A DNA stretch of 64,000 nucleotides from an uncultured Bacteroides sp. (GTDB taxonomy: Bacteria > Bacteroidota > Bacteroidia > Cytophagales > Cyclobacteriaceae): contig CABHOV010000029.1 in the NCBI GenBank assembly GCA_902168185.1, positions 62,001-126,000 of the forward strand. The letters run 5' to 3'. Shown here in pieces: positions 1-9,600 of the stretch (the stretch's first letter is position 1; every line of letters starts with the position of its first letter). Under the pieces are notes generated by a model. The model did no database searches and was not told the origin of the DNA. It saw nothing but the letters and a program-made list of their open reading frames with translations. The translations under genes and the position numbers were made by a program.

Positions 1-2
1 AG

Positions 3-149
3 TACTTTAAAAACTTCGTACGTGCCATTGACGTGGTAAAATTGAAACCTGTAATCGATAGTATATTTTCCATCGATAAGATTGCAGAGGCATATCGCTA
101 TATGCAGAGCAATGCTTTTATAGGGAAGATCGTTATCAGTATAGATTAA
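3..149 (+). CDS. Medium-chain (zinc-type/quinone) reductase, C-terminal end only
   Basis: Only the last 48 codons lie in the window, reading through the left edge in frame 3 and ending at a TAA. The residues KPVIDSIFSID, then KIAEAYRYMQ and GKIVISID, match the usual C-terminal end of medium-chain dehydrogenase/quinone oxidoreductase proteins, where this helix and final strand close the catalytic domain. Such enzymes reduce quinones or aldehydes with NAD(P)H in the cytoplasm. The active-site and cofactor-binding parts are outside the window, so zinc dependence and substrate cannot be judged. It converges on the ABC exporter and shares a hairpin terminator with it. Confidence 0.65.
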   Translation, partial: YFKNFVRAIDVVKLKPVIDSIFSIDKIAEAYRYMQSNAFIGKIVISID

Positions 150-178
150 GCATGCGTGCCTGGCGCTGAATGTAAACG

Positions 179-222
179 ACAATGAAGTTGTTGCGCTATA
201 TATAGAGCAATAACTTCATTGT
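179..222. terminator. Long hairpin between convergent genes, probable bidirectional terminator
   Basis: A 16-bp inverted repeat (179-194 with 207-222, arms ACAATGAAGTTGTTGC and its near-complement, one G-T type mismatch) encloses a 12-base AT-rich loop. It lies between the reductase tail on the plus strand and the ABC exporter ending at 270 on the minus strand. The plus side is followed by a short T-rich stretch (GTGTTT), so it probably stops transcripts from both sides. Confidence 0.6.
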
Positions 223-269
223 GTTTGATATCTTTGTATTCCGCTAATTGAAATAGAATACTGCTTCTG

Positions 270-2006
270 TTAAATTCTGGCCTGGTAAGTATATAGATCA
301 AAATATCTTCCCTGCTGGGCGATCAGTTCTTCGTGTTTGCCACGCTCTTTAATACGACCTCCTTCAATAACCAGGATTTGATCTGCCTGACGAATCGTAC
401 TTAGCCTGTGGGCAATCACGAAAGTAGTTCGGCCCTTCATAAGGCTCCGGAGACTATCCTGTATAAATGATTCTGATTCGGTATCGAGATTCGAGGTCGC
501 TTCATCCAGAATTAAAATACGTGGATTTGCAAGAATCGCGCGTGCTATAGCAATACGCTGACGTTGTCCACCCGAGAGTTTTACACCACGCTCACCGATC
601 ACCGTGTCTAATCCTTTTTCAAAGCGATCTGTAAATTCATGCACGTGCGCAGCATGCACTGCCCGATCAAGTTCTTCAGCAGAAGCGTTTGGTCTTGGGA
701 AGAGTATATTTTCACGAATCGTTCCTTCGAAAAGAAAGTCGTCTTGTAGAACCACACCCAGCTGACTCCTATAGCTGCTCAATGAAACTTTGGAAAGATC
801 AACACCATCTACCGTGATCATCCCACTTTCAGGATTGAGAAAAGTTGCTGCTAATCCTGCTATCGTAGTTTTGCCAGAGCCGGACGTACCCACCAAAGCA
901 GTAACGCTACCGTTGGGGGCTGTGAAATTGATGTCTTGTAAAACGGGTTTACCTTCCTCGTACGAAAATGAAACGTTGTTGAAAACTATATCACCTTTTA
1001 TAGTATCGATCTTGATGGTGCGCACTGTGCCGTCATCTTCCGGAGTCATATTCATAATCTCTTCGGTACGATCAAGCCCTGCAAAGGCTTCTGTTAACTG
1101 GCTCCCTATATTACTCATCTGCACGATAGGAGCGATCATAAAACCAAGATATAGCGTGAAGGAAAGAAAATCTCCAAACGTCATCGCGCCATCAATGATC
1201 ATATAGCCACCAATGCCCATGATGCCGGCACTGGCGAGGCCAAGTAAGAAAGTTGCTGCACTGGTAACAACACTGGTTGATGTAAGACTTTGCTTTACAT
1301 TCAGGAAAAGTTTTTCAACACCAGCTTCGAAGCTTTTTATTTCCTGCGCTTCAGCATTAAAGCCTTTGATCACGCGAACACCATTTAATGTTTCTGTTAA
1401 GCGGCCCGTAACCTCTGCGTTGAGTTTGCCGCGTTCGCGAAATATAGGGCGGATCTTATTAAAGGCTTTCAGGGATATAAATCCAAACACTAACACGGGT
1501 ACCAGTACATATAGTGTCATCAATGGGCTAATGCGGATCAATAGCACAAGGCATATCACGGCACTGAGCAAGCCTCCCACAAGCTGTACAAGACCAGTAC
1601 CCACCAGGTTGCGTACACCTTCAACATCCGTCATGATGCGCGATACGAGTGCTCCCGATTTACTGTTATCAAAGAACCGAATCGGTAATTGTAAAATTTG
1701 TTTTTGAACACGTACACGTAGTACAGAGATGAGGTGTTGTGCTTCGACACTTAGTAATTTTGTAAGCAGAAACGATGTTACAGCTTGTACAATGATGGCA
1801 GCAACCACACCTCCCAACAAATAGTACAACATGGTTATATTCTTGTTGGCAATCACTTCATCGACCAGATATTTGCTGGCCCAAGGGAGTGTTAGTCCCG
1901 ATATTCGACTGATAACGATGAGGATAAGCCCGATGAATAAAAGATTTCTGCGGGGCCAGACTATTGTTTTGAAAACGTGACCAATGGTGACTTTGGACTT
2001 CGACAT
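270..2006 (-). CDS. ABC exporter, fused permease and ATPase (MsbA/MDR-like half-transporter)
   Basis: This 578-residue protein has an N-terminal six-helix membrane domain (about residues 15-320) and a C-terminal ATPase domain. The ATPase part shows a Walker A motif GTSGSGKTT, a signature LSGGQRQRIAIARA, and a Walker B ILILDEATSNLD followed by a switch histidine in VIAHRLST. This is the layout of type IV ABC exporters such as MsbA and bacterial multidrug half-transporters, which work as homodimers in the inner membrane and flip lipids or drugs outward. The substrate cannot be read from sequence. It is divergent from the AraC-type regulator at 2104 with 97 bases between starts, so that regulator may act on it. 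The start ATG at 2006 gives the normal family length. Confidence 0.9.
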   Translation of the reverse strand: MSKSKVTIGHVFKTIVWPRRNLLFIGLILIVISRISGLTLPWASKYLVDEVIANKNITMLYYLLGGVVAAIIVQAVTSFLLTKLLSVEAQHLISVLRVRVQKQILQLPIRFFDNSKSGALVSRIMTDVEGVRNLVGTGLVQLVGGLLSAVICLVLLIRISPLMTLYVLVPVLVFGFISLKAFNKIRPIFRERGKLNAEVTGRLTETLNGVRVIKGFNAEAQEIKSFEAGVEKLFLNVKQSLTSTSVVTSAATFLLGLASAGIMGIGGYMIIDGAMTFGDFLSFTLYLGFMIAPIVQMSNIGSQLTEAFAGLDRTEEIMNMTPEDDGTVRTIKIDTIKGDIVFNNVSFSYEEGKPVLQDINFTAPNGSVTALVGTSGSGKTTIAGLAATFLNPESGMITVDGVDLSKVSLSSYRSQLGVVLQDDFLFEGTIRENILFPRPNASAEELDRAVHAAHVHEFTDRFEKGLDTVIGERGVKLSGGQRQRIAIARAILANPRILILDEATSNLDTESESFIQDSLRSLMKGRTTFVIAHRLSTIRQADQILVIEGGRIKERGKHEELIAQQGRYFDLYTYQARI

Positions 2007-2103
2007 GGAGGTGCTTGATTAAATTAGCGCGTAAACAACAAGACGAATCGCGGAACAGTTTATTCTTTGTGAAATAAAAATAACTGTAACTTTCGATCTC
2101 TTT

Positions 2104-2967
2104 ATGCTGGTACGTTTTCCATCGGATAGTATATCTCAAGGCTTGTTAAAGGCTGGCGAGATTTCGTTTGCCCGCCACAAGCATGAAACGAAGCCGCATA
2201 CTAAAACTGTTTTGCTTCAGGAAAACATGCTGGCCTTTCCGTTGGGAGGTTATAAGAAATTGCATTTCAATGATCATACAGCGTTGATAGAGCCTGGTAA
2301 TTTATTCTTTATGAAGCGTGGCTTGCATGTGATGAGTGAGTTCACACAAGAGGGATTGGACTATGATTCGTTAATCATTTTTTGCAGTGATGCCTTTCTA
2401 AAAGAGTTTTCAATTCATCATCTTTCTTCACCATCAGGATTTGTGCACCATCCGCCACTCATGCACCTCACTATACCAACAGATAAGTTACTGGAGAGCT
2501 TCCGGGATCAGTACCTGCGTTATTTCGATCAGCCTCTGCATCACCTTCGCGAAATTCTCGAACTTAAACTGAAAGAATTGTTTCTCTTGTTAATATCGGG
2601 GAACCATGGACAGCAGGTAATACGCTGGATTCAGGGTATCGCGAACAGCCAATCTATAGGTATAGAATATACTGTAAAACAACATTTGTTTCAACCCCTA
2701 ACATTGGCGGAGCTTGCTGAACTCTCTGGCAGAAGTCTGGCGTCTTTCAAACGCGATTTTCAAGAGCTATACCAAACGTCTCCTAAAAAGTGGATCAACA
2801 GCCAGCGGCTCGCACATGCAAAAATGTTGTTGCAGAATACAGCTGATAATGTATCGGAAGTAGCGGCTGCCTGTGGCTTTGATAATGTACCTTACTTTAT
2901 ACGGATCTTTAAAAATGAGTTTGGTACGACACCCAGTAGCTGGCGCGCTAAAAGTGCAATAGTTTGA
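2104..2967 (+). CDS. AraC-family transcriptional regulator
   Basis: A 287-residue cytoplasmic DNA-binding protein. The last 100 residues (about 185-283) form the double helix-turn-helix of the AraC/XylS family: LAELAELSGRSLASFKRDF is the first HTH, and the region around VSEVAAACGFDNVPYFIRIFK is the second, ending in the typical FGTTPSSWR. The N-terminal 180 residues resemble the cupin-like effector domain seen in ExsA-type regulators, and the ligand is unknown. It lies 63 bases before the secreted propeller gene and is divergent from the ABC exporter; both are possible targets, which is inference from position only. Confidence 0.85.
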   Translation: MLVRFPSDSISQGLLKAGEISFARHKHETKPHTKTVLLQENMLAFPLGGYKKLHFNDHTALIEPGNLFFMKRGLHVMSEFTQEGLDYDSLIIFCSDAFLKEFSIHHLSSPSGFVHHPPLMHLTIPTDKLLESFRDQYLRYFDQPLHHLREILELKLKELFLLLISGNHGQQVIRWIQGIANSQSIGIEYTVKQHLFQPLTLAELAELSGRSLASFKRDFQELYQTSPKKWINSQRLAHAKMLLQNTADNVSEVAAACGFDNVPYFIRIFKNEFGTTPSSWRAKSAIV

Positions 2968-3002
2968 GCTTTATGTAGTATATCCAAGCTTTTCTATCAC
3001 TA

Positions 3003-3010
3003 TACATTTG
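3003..3010 (+). promoter_or_regulatory. Candidate -7 box TACATTTG
   Basis: The octamer TACATTTG matches the Bacteroidota -7 consensus TAnnTTTG exactly and lies 20 bases before the ATG at 3031. I could not find a convincing -33 TTTG at the normal spacing, so this is a candidate only. It would give the secreted propeller gene its own promoter. Confidence 0.35.
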
Positions 3011-3030
3011 TGCTATAATTTATAGCGCAT

Positions 3031-3903
3031 ATGAAAAACTATTTTGCAATCATCGCTATGCTGTTATTCAGTATAGCCGCACATGCACAGAACACTGTTA
3101 TAACCTCCGGCCTTCTGCATCCGGAAAGCATCATCACCGATGGGAAATTTTTGTACACAACCTTGATCGGGAAGGCACTGGCCCCCACTGTAAAAGATGG
3201 TGACGGAGCGATCAGTAAACTTGATCTTGCCGGTAGACCCATTGATCTTAATTTTAACAAAGCCGTATTGAACGCACCTAAAGGAACGGCTATTCTTGGA
3301 AATATACTTTATGTTGCCGACGTTGACAGAGTTGTTGGATTCGATCTTCAGTCAGGGGAGAAAGTGGATGAGGTGGATCTGTCCGCACAAGGGACCCAGT
3401 TTCTAAATGATCTTACATTAAAAGGAGATTCGGTATTTTTTGTAAGTGCCACAGATATTGGGAAGATCTTTAAGGTCACTATAGCTACGCCTCACCGCAT
3501 TGAAGCACTCAATATCCCCAAGCTGATTGGCCCAAACGGATTACTGTACGATGCAAAGACAGATATACTATATGTAGCAGGTTTGGATCGGAGCGATAAT
3601 CCGATGGGAGAGTTGGGAGTGATTTCTTATAAAGGCGGACATTATACCTACAGTACCTTAACAGACGCACGCGGTATGTTTGATGGCATTCAGATGTTCG
3701 ATGCCAACACGCTGATTGTTTCTGATTGGGTTACGTTGAAAGAAAGGAAAACACGACTTCTTAAGATTAACATCAAAGAAAAAACATATATAGAGATAGA
3801 GAAAAATATCGATGCCGCAGATATATTGTACGACAGGAAACAGAAACGCTTTCTTCTGCCTGCCCTTCGTGATGGTAATATTGTGGAGTATAAATTCAAA
3901 TAA
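3031..3903 (+). CDS. Secreted SMP-30/gluconolactonase-like beta-propeller protein
   Basis: A 290-residue protein with a clear Sec signal peptide (MKNYFAIIAMLLFSIAAHAQ, cleavage after AHA), so it is periplasmic or surface-exposed. The rest is made of repeated strand-rich units such as GNILYVADVDRVVGFDL, GDSVFFVSATDIGKIFKV and TDILYVAGLDRS, which is the pattern of SMP-30/LRE or NHL-type propellers. Members of this group hydrolyse lactones or bind small ligands at a metal site. I cannot pick out the metal ligands with confidence, so the enzyme activity is unproven. It follows the AraC regulator in the same direction and is closed by a strong terminator. Confidence 0.65.
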   Translation: MKNYFAIIAMLLFSIAAHAQNTVITSGLLHPESIITDGKFLYTTLIGKALAPTVKDGDGAISKLDLAGRPIDLNFNKAVLNAPKGTAILGNILYVADVDRVVGFDLQSGEKVDEVDLSAQGTQFLNDLTLKGDSVFFVSATDIGKIFKVTIATPHRIEALNIPKLIGPNGLLYDAKTDILYVAGLDRSDNPMGELGVISYKGGHYTYSTLTDARGMFDGIQMFDANTLIVSDWVTLKERKTRLLKINIKEKTYIEIEKNIDAADILYDRKQKRFLLPALRDGNIVEYKFK

Positions 3904-3921
3904 TCAATTATCACTTATATG

Positions 3922-3960
3922 AAACAGTAAAAGCAGCCATCGCGGCTGCTTTTACTGTTT
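3922..3960 (+). terminator. Strong intrinsic terminator
   Basis: A perfect 17-bp stem (3922-3938 with 3944-3960, core AAAAGCAGCC/GGCTGCTTTT) with the 5-base loop ATCGC, running straight into a T tract at 3958-3963. It ends the propeller gene and, being rich in A on the left side, could also stop the small minus-strand gene that ends at 4001. Confidence 0.85.
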
Positions 3961-4000
3961 TTTGTTGAGTTATTCAGAAATGCACTGCTTTTCAATACTA

Positions 4001-4267
4001 CTAAGTCCGTTCATCAATATGATCGGGGGCATTGTTGTTATCGATCGATTCATCTTCAAATTCATCTGTAGTAGATTCAATCTCAGTCGATGGTTTCTTG
4101 CTACGTTTATTTTTTGATAAACTTCCCGGTGTATAAATGTCCTCGACTGGGATTTCCTCAGCAAGATTTTCCTCACTTCTTGCAACTTGCTCTTCAATTA
4201 CAGGAGACGTGTTGAGTGTATTATCTGGGCTAAATTGCCGTGTTGCGTTTCTTCTTGTAGTTCTCAT
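4001..4267 (-). CDS. Small acidic, low-complexity protein of unknown function
   Basis: An 88-residue reading frame. It opens with a basic stretch (MRTTRRNATRQF) and then becomes strongly acidic and rich in Glu, Asp, Asn, Ser and Thr, with no hydrophobic segment, so it is probably disordered and cytoplasmic. I chose the ATG at 4267 over an upstream GTG at 4288 that would add seven residues. I do not recognise a family. A second overlapping frame (3970-4197) exists but has a less protein-like composition. It could be a spurious frame; its isolated place between a terminator and the mscS-like gene gives no clue to its role. Confidence 0.4.
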   Translation of the reverse strand: MRTTRRNATRQFSPDNTLNTSPVIEEQVARSEENLAEEIPVEDIYTPGSLSKNKRSKKPSTEIESTTDEFEDESIDNNNAPDHIDERT

Positions 4268-4463
4268 GGCTTTAAATGTTTTGTTCACAGACTATGTCGA
4301 AAAAACTATGCCTTTTTTGGTACGGTGGCATTAAATTTATCCACATGCTTTGGTCTCTTTTTTGATAGGCGCGAACTTCATAAAATGAAGGTTCATGGAA
4401 ATAACATTATGCAGTAGATTGATTTAAATTGCCGACATATACTATAATAAACTTAAAGCACTT

Positions 4464-5318
4464 ATGAGCAATTGGTTCAATATAATTGAAGAAAAGCTGA
4501 TGCGTTGGTGGGTATACTTGATTAAGATGTTACCCAATTTCGCACTGGCCGTTATTGTGTTAATCGCCTTTATTTTTGCAGCACGGTTGATCCAACGATT
4601 ATCACATAAGTTTTTTCTGCGCGTTGCTAAAAGCGAATCTATCAGCGGGTTGATCTCGGGTGTATTATATACTCTTGTCGTTATCTTTGGGATCATGATC
4701 TCCCTGCAGATCATGCAGCTTGATAAAGCAGTATCTTCTTTGTTAGCGGGCGTTGGTATTATAGGCCTTGCGTTGGGTTTTGCGTTTCAGGATCTTACCG
4801 CCAATTTTATATCGGGTGCCTTCATTGCCTTTAAACAACCTTTTGATATAGGGCATACGGTGGAGACCAATGGATTTATAGGCACCATTGAAGAGATCCG
4901 GTTACGATCTACAACACTGCGTACATCGGCAGGGCTGCACGTTATTATTCCCAATAAGGAAATCTTTCAGAAGCCAATCATTAATTACTCCCTTAGCAAA
5001 GAGAGGAGGGTGGAGCTTGAGTTCCAGATCCCGAATACCATTGACTTGAATTTTATGGAGGCGGAGCTCAAAGCGGCTTTGAAAGATGCAGGCTCTAATG
5101 AATCAGTTCGTAATGTGGAGGTGGTATATTCTGGTATTGCTGATCCGAAGATACAGGTATATATATCATTCTGGACAAGTAACAACGAGCCGAATGAATT
5201 CCGAAAAGCTCGTCACCAGGCGATTCTGGCGATCTATAAAGTTTTCGCTGATAATAAGATCTATACCATTCAGTTCTCCAATAAAGAAAATGGGCAGATT
5301 AAACAACCTGCCCAATAA
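4464..5318 (+). CDS. Small-conductance mechanosensitive channel, MscS family
   Basis: A 284-residue membrane protein. Three hydrophobic helices occupy about residues 20-115; the third is the pore-lining Gly/Ala-rich helix (SSLLAGVGIIGLALGFAFQD) typical of MscS. It is followed by the beta domain with the signature FKQPFDIGHTVETNG-IGTIEEIRLRSTTLRT and IPNKEIFQKPIINYS. The remainder is the alpha/beta cage domain. Such channels open under membrane tension and release solutes during hypo-osmotic shock. It stands alone and is convergent with the minus-strand signalling operon; the end of the gene overlaps a hairpin that probably terminates that operon. Confidence 0.93.
   Translation: MSNWFNIIEEKLMRWWVYLIKMLPNFALAVIVLIAFIFAARLIQRLSHKFFLRVAKSESISGLISGVLYTLVVIFGIMISLQIMQLDKAVSSLLAGVGIIGLALGFAFQDLTANFISGAFIAFKQPFDIGHTVETNGFIGTIEEIRLRSTTLRTSAGLHVIIPNKEIFQKPIINYSLSKERRVELEFQIPNTIDLNFMEAELKAALKDAGSNESVRNVEVVYSGIADPKIQVYISFWTSNNEPNEFRKARHQAILAIYKVFADNKIYTIQFSNKENGQIKQPAQ
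5291..5314 (-). terminator. Hairpin inside the 3' end of the mscS-like gene
   Basis: Arms TGGGCAG (5291-5297) and CTGCCCA (5308-5314) enclose a 10-base loop. Read on the minus strand it is followed by a T-rich run (TTTTCTTT), so it fits a terminator for the REC-kinase operon that ends at 5339, sitting within the last codons of the convergent channel gene. Confidence 0.55.
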
Positions 5319-5338
5319 TCTATAGCGATGCTGTAGAT

Positions 5339-6619
5339 CTATAATGATGCTGTAACCACAGGAGATCGTTCCCGTTGAAATTCTTCTTTGCTTTCAATCG
5401 GCAGGGACACGATGAATGTAGAGCCTTCTCCGGTTTTGCTGAGCGCAGAGATATGACCTTTGTGGTGCTCTGCAATTTTTTTGCAGAGTGCCAGTCCAAT
5501 ACCAGTACCTTCCAGTTTCACTTCGGTATGTAAGCGCTTGAACATGCCGAATACTTCTTCTGCGTATTTCTGATCGAAGCCCATGCCGTTGTCTTGTACA
5601 AGAATGCGACAGTATTTTTGAGGGGCTTCACCACCAGCCTGTCCGTTGGGCTGGTGATCAACGCGGATCGAAATTTCGGGCGGTACATTCGCTTTGCTAT
5701 ACTTTAGCGCATTATTAATGAGGTTATGAAACAACAACCGGATTAGCCCCGGGTTGCCGTGCAGCATTGGAAGTTTGTCCAGCGTAATATGCGCTTGCTT
5801 CATTTTAATCTCATCATCCAACTCCGTCAGTATATCTTTTATAGTATTGGTTATATCTGTCGAAGTAAACTCCTGCGTATCTTCCGAAATCTTCGAGAAG
5901 GTAAGTATATCACGGATGAGCGATTGCATGTGCTCAGCTGATTTTTGAATGCGTTCAAAATCGGCTTTGCCTCCGTCATCCACTACTTCTTTATACTTCA
6001 CGAAGAGCTTGTTGGCAAAGAGCCTGATCTTGCGAAGCGGCTCCTGTAGATCGTGTGATGCCATGAATGCGAAGCGATCGAGTTCTTTATTAACAGATTG
6101 CAGTCGCTCGATATTTACCAATAGCTCCTGGTTCAGTTGCTTCACCTTCTCTTCTGATGCAATGCGTTCCTTTACTTCATTCTCCAGGCTTCGGTTGATC
6201 GCAATCAATTTTTGCTCCTGTACCTTCAGCTTGTGTGTCTTTTGGTATAGATCTACCAATACAGTAACCTTGGCGCGGAGCACATCCGGATTTATAGGCT
6301 TGAATATATAGTCAACAGCACCTGCCTGGTATCCCTTATACATATTCTCATCGCCAAAATTATTGGCGGTAATAAATATGGTAGGTATATGTTTGAGCTT
6401 GTCGCGTTCATAAATCAGTGAGGCTGTTTCAAACCCATTGAGGTTTGGCATTTTAACATCCATCAGAATCATGGCGAAATCAAACTCGGTGAGAAGTATT
6501 TTAAGCGCTTCTCTTCCTGACCGGGCCTTGACGAAATGATAACCGTTCGGTTCAAGTATACTTTCTATTGAAAGCAAATTGTCCTCCCGGTCATCAACGA
6601 GTAAAATCTTTGGTTGCAT
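5339..6619 (-). CDS. Response-regulator/histidine-kinase fusion (REC-HisKA-HATPase)
   Basis: A 426-residue soluble protein with an unusual order: an N-terminal receiver (residues 4-120, phospho-acceptor D54 in ILMDVKMP, conserved K108), a coiled-coil linker (about 125-180), then a HisKA dimerisation helix with H189 in MASHDLQEPL and a C-terminal ATPase domain with N box LLFHNLINNALKYS, G1 VQDNGMGFD and G2 GTGIGLALCK. Receiver-first kinases are thought to take phosphate from an upstream kinase and tune their own kinase output. It lies 29 bases downstream of the poly-HAMP kinase in the same direction, so the two are almost surely co-transcribed and probably act in one phosphorelay. No DNA-binding output domain is present in either protein. 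Confidence 0.92.
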   Translation of the reverse strand: MQPKILLVDDREDNLLSIESILEPNGYHFVKARSGREALKILLTEFDFAMILMDVKMPNLNGFETASLIYERDKLKHIPTIFITANNFGDENMYKGYQAGAVDYIFKPINPDVLRAKVTVLVDLYQKTHKLKVQEQKLIAINRSLENEVKERIASEEKVKQLNQELLVNIERLQSVNKELDRFAFMASHDLQEPLRKIRLFANKLFVKYKEVVDDGGKADFERIQKSAEHMQSLIRDILTFSKISEDTQEFTSTDITNTIKDILTELDDEIKMKQAHITLDKLPMLHGNPGLIRLLFHNLINNALKYSKANVPPEISIRVDHQPNGQAGGEAPQKYCRILVQDNGMGFDQKYAEEVFGMFKRLHTEVKLEGTGIGLALCKKIAEHHKGHISALSKTGEGSTFIVSLPIESKEEFQRERSPVVTASL

Positions 6620-6648
6620 CTAGCAAATATTTTCCAACTTATACAAAA

Positions 6649-9600
6649 TCATTTACAGAACCATAAGCGCATCAGCGAAAGTAACTGATCGACCTTGACA
6701 GGTTTGGTAATATAGTCTGAAGCTCCGGCTTCAATACATTTTTGTCGGTCGCCTTTCATCGCTTTAGCAGTTACGGCAATGATGGGGAGTGAACTGTTTT
6801 TGTGTTCACGCCTGATCTTCTGCGTGGTTTCGTAGCCGTCCATTTCAGGCATCATAATGTCCATCAGCACCATTTCAATTTTAGGGTCGTCATTTAGTAT
6901 TTGTATAGCATCTTTTCCACTTTCTGCAGTCACTACGTTAATATTATAGCGCTCGAATACAGTGGTTAGTGCAAACAGGTTTCGTACGTCATCATCCACA
7001 ACCAGAATATTTCTTCCGCTGAGTATATCTTCTTTGTTGCGGATATTCTCAATGATGCGTCTCTTTTCGCGCGACAGATCTTTGTGGTTGATATGCAGAT
7101 GCGAAATAGTTTCCTCGAGAAGTTGCTCGATGGAAGTTGCACTTTTTAAAATCAATGCGTTGGAATTCTGGTTGATTTGATTCAACTCGATTTTAGTGAA
7201 GTCCTTGGCAGAGTAAACAATCACAGGCGTGAGCTTCTTTTTCGCGTGTGTGATTTTACTCACAAGATCAGCCCCAGAAATATCCGGCAAGGTATAATCC
7301 AGGATGATGCAATCCGGATCTTCACTCTTGATCAACTCGAGCGCCTCAGCACCAGTAGGTGCTATAAATACCTGGAGTGTGTTGTCCTGGATGATCTTGG
7401 CGATCTGAGAAGAGTCAATCTCATTGTCTTCAATTACCAGGATGCGTTTTGTTTCGCGTTGATTATAGGACGCTATATCTTTAAACAGATCGTCCAGCAT
7501 GGTGTTATCCAAAGGCTTCAGCAAGAAACTGCGGGCGCCACGTTTCAGTGCCAGCGCTTTGTTCTCTTCTCCGGAGATCACATGTATAGGAATGTGACGA
7601 TAGTTCAAATCATTGCGCAAGAGATCAAGTACTTTCCATCCGCTGGTAGCAGGGAGTTTGACATCAAGCGTCAAGGCGACAGGGGAGAAACGGTTTATGA
7701 AATCAAACACTTCCAGATAATTGGTTGCAATGATACCTTTTAACCCGAACTCGTGCGCCTTATCAATAATTATTTTTCCGAAGCGATAGTCGTCTTCTAC
7801 TACCAATACAACTTTATCATTCGGTTGTATATGTGTGCGATCATCACCGGTTTCATTGATCATCTCACTCACGATCTCCATGTTCCCGCTGCGATTCTCA
7901 ACGCCATCTTTGGTTACACGCAATGTACTGAGCAGTGAATCGATGTTGCCATCATTATCACTCAACTGCAATTGCTCAATAGCTTTTATATTCTTCGAAG
8001 TTTCGCGTGTCGCTATATTGGGTACACTGTCTACCGGCAGGAACAATGTAAATGTACTTCCTCTTCCCAGTGTACTTTCAAGTTCTATCGTACCGCCTAA
8101 CAATTCTGCGAGACCACGACTGATTGATAACCCTAAACCTGTTCCTCCATATTTACGACTGGTAGAACCTTCTGCCTGCTGGAAGGCTTCGAAGATGATC
8201 ATCTGTTTCTCCTGCGGTATACCTATACCTGTATCGCTGATGGAGAAGGCTATAACTTTCTTCGCGTGGTCGAGGTTCTGATTGCCCGGTTTCCAGTTTC
8301 GCGGAGCATCATATATCTTCAGACTTACTTCACCTTTCTCTGTGAACTTAAATGCATTCGAGAGTAAGTTTTTGAGGATCTGATTCAGTCGCTGCAAATC
8401 GGTTTCCATAGAATGAGGCAGCGTTGCATCCATCTCGATTCTGAATTTAAGATTGCGTGCTTCCGATATAGGCTTAAAGGTGGTTTCCACGAACGAAGCA
8501 ATTTCACCCAATGGAACAGGGGAGATGTTCGTAGAGATAAACCCGGATTCGATCTTGGAAAGATCGAGGATATCGTTGATCAATTGGATCAAGTCGTCAC
8601 CACACGAGTGAATGGTTTTCGCATAGCGAATCTGTTTCTCGTTCAGGTTGCCTTCTGCATTTTCATAGAGTTGTTGTGCGAGAATGAGCAAGCTGTTAAG
8701 TGGTGTACGCAACTCGTGCGACATGTTTGCAAGGAACTCCGATTTATACTTGGATGTAAGCGTGAGCTGTTCTGCTTTTTCTTCCAGCGATCTACGCGCT
8801 TCTTCTACTTCTTTGTTCTTCGCTTCTACTTCTTCTTTTTGTTTTACCAGCAGCAATGCCTTATCCTGAAGCTCATCGTTTGTTCTGCGTAATTCACCTT
8901 GCTGTACTTTCAACTCACTAGCCAGTGATTGTGACTGCGTAAGAAGTTCTTCCGTACGTGTATTCGCTTCAATGGTATTCAATACTATACCTATACTTTC
9001 TGTTACCTGATCGAGGAAGTCAAGGTGAGTTTCGTTGAATACTTCGAGTGATGCCAATTCAATTACAGCTTTCACATCGTTCTCGAATAACACCGGCAAG
9101 ATGATCAGGTTAGAAGGTTTCGCTTTCCCTAAGCCTGAGTTTATCTTGATATACCCTTGTGGTACATTGGTAAGCAAGATTTTCTCTTTCTCAAAAGCAC
9201 ACTGTCCTACAAGTCCTTCCCCTATCGCAAATTCTTTTGGAATAGACTTCTCGTCTTTATAAGCGTACGAAGCAAAGAGCTGGAGTTTTACATTGGATGT
9301 TTCTTCATCTTGCTTTAATATATAGAACGCACCGAAGTGAGCATTTACCACTTGTGCTAATTCAGAAAGAATACGTTTTGATACCGTATCGAGATCACGC
9401 TGCCCTTGCAACATCTGCGTAAATTTAGCAAGGTTGGATTTCAACCAGTCCTGATCCTGGTTACGCAATGTTGTTTCGCGCAAGTTAGAGATCATCTGGT
9501 TGATCGTATCCTTCAAGGCTTCAAGTTCACCTTTCGCATCCACACGAATTGTTCGCGTCAAGTCACCCTTCGTTACCGCGGACGCCACCTCCGATATGGA

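Noticed and set aside
790-1707. Two plus-strand frames of 138 and 164 codons
   Set aside because: They lie entirely antisense to the ABC exporter, whose motifs are complete on the minus strand.
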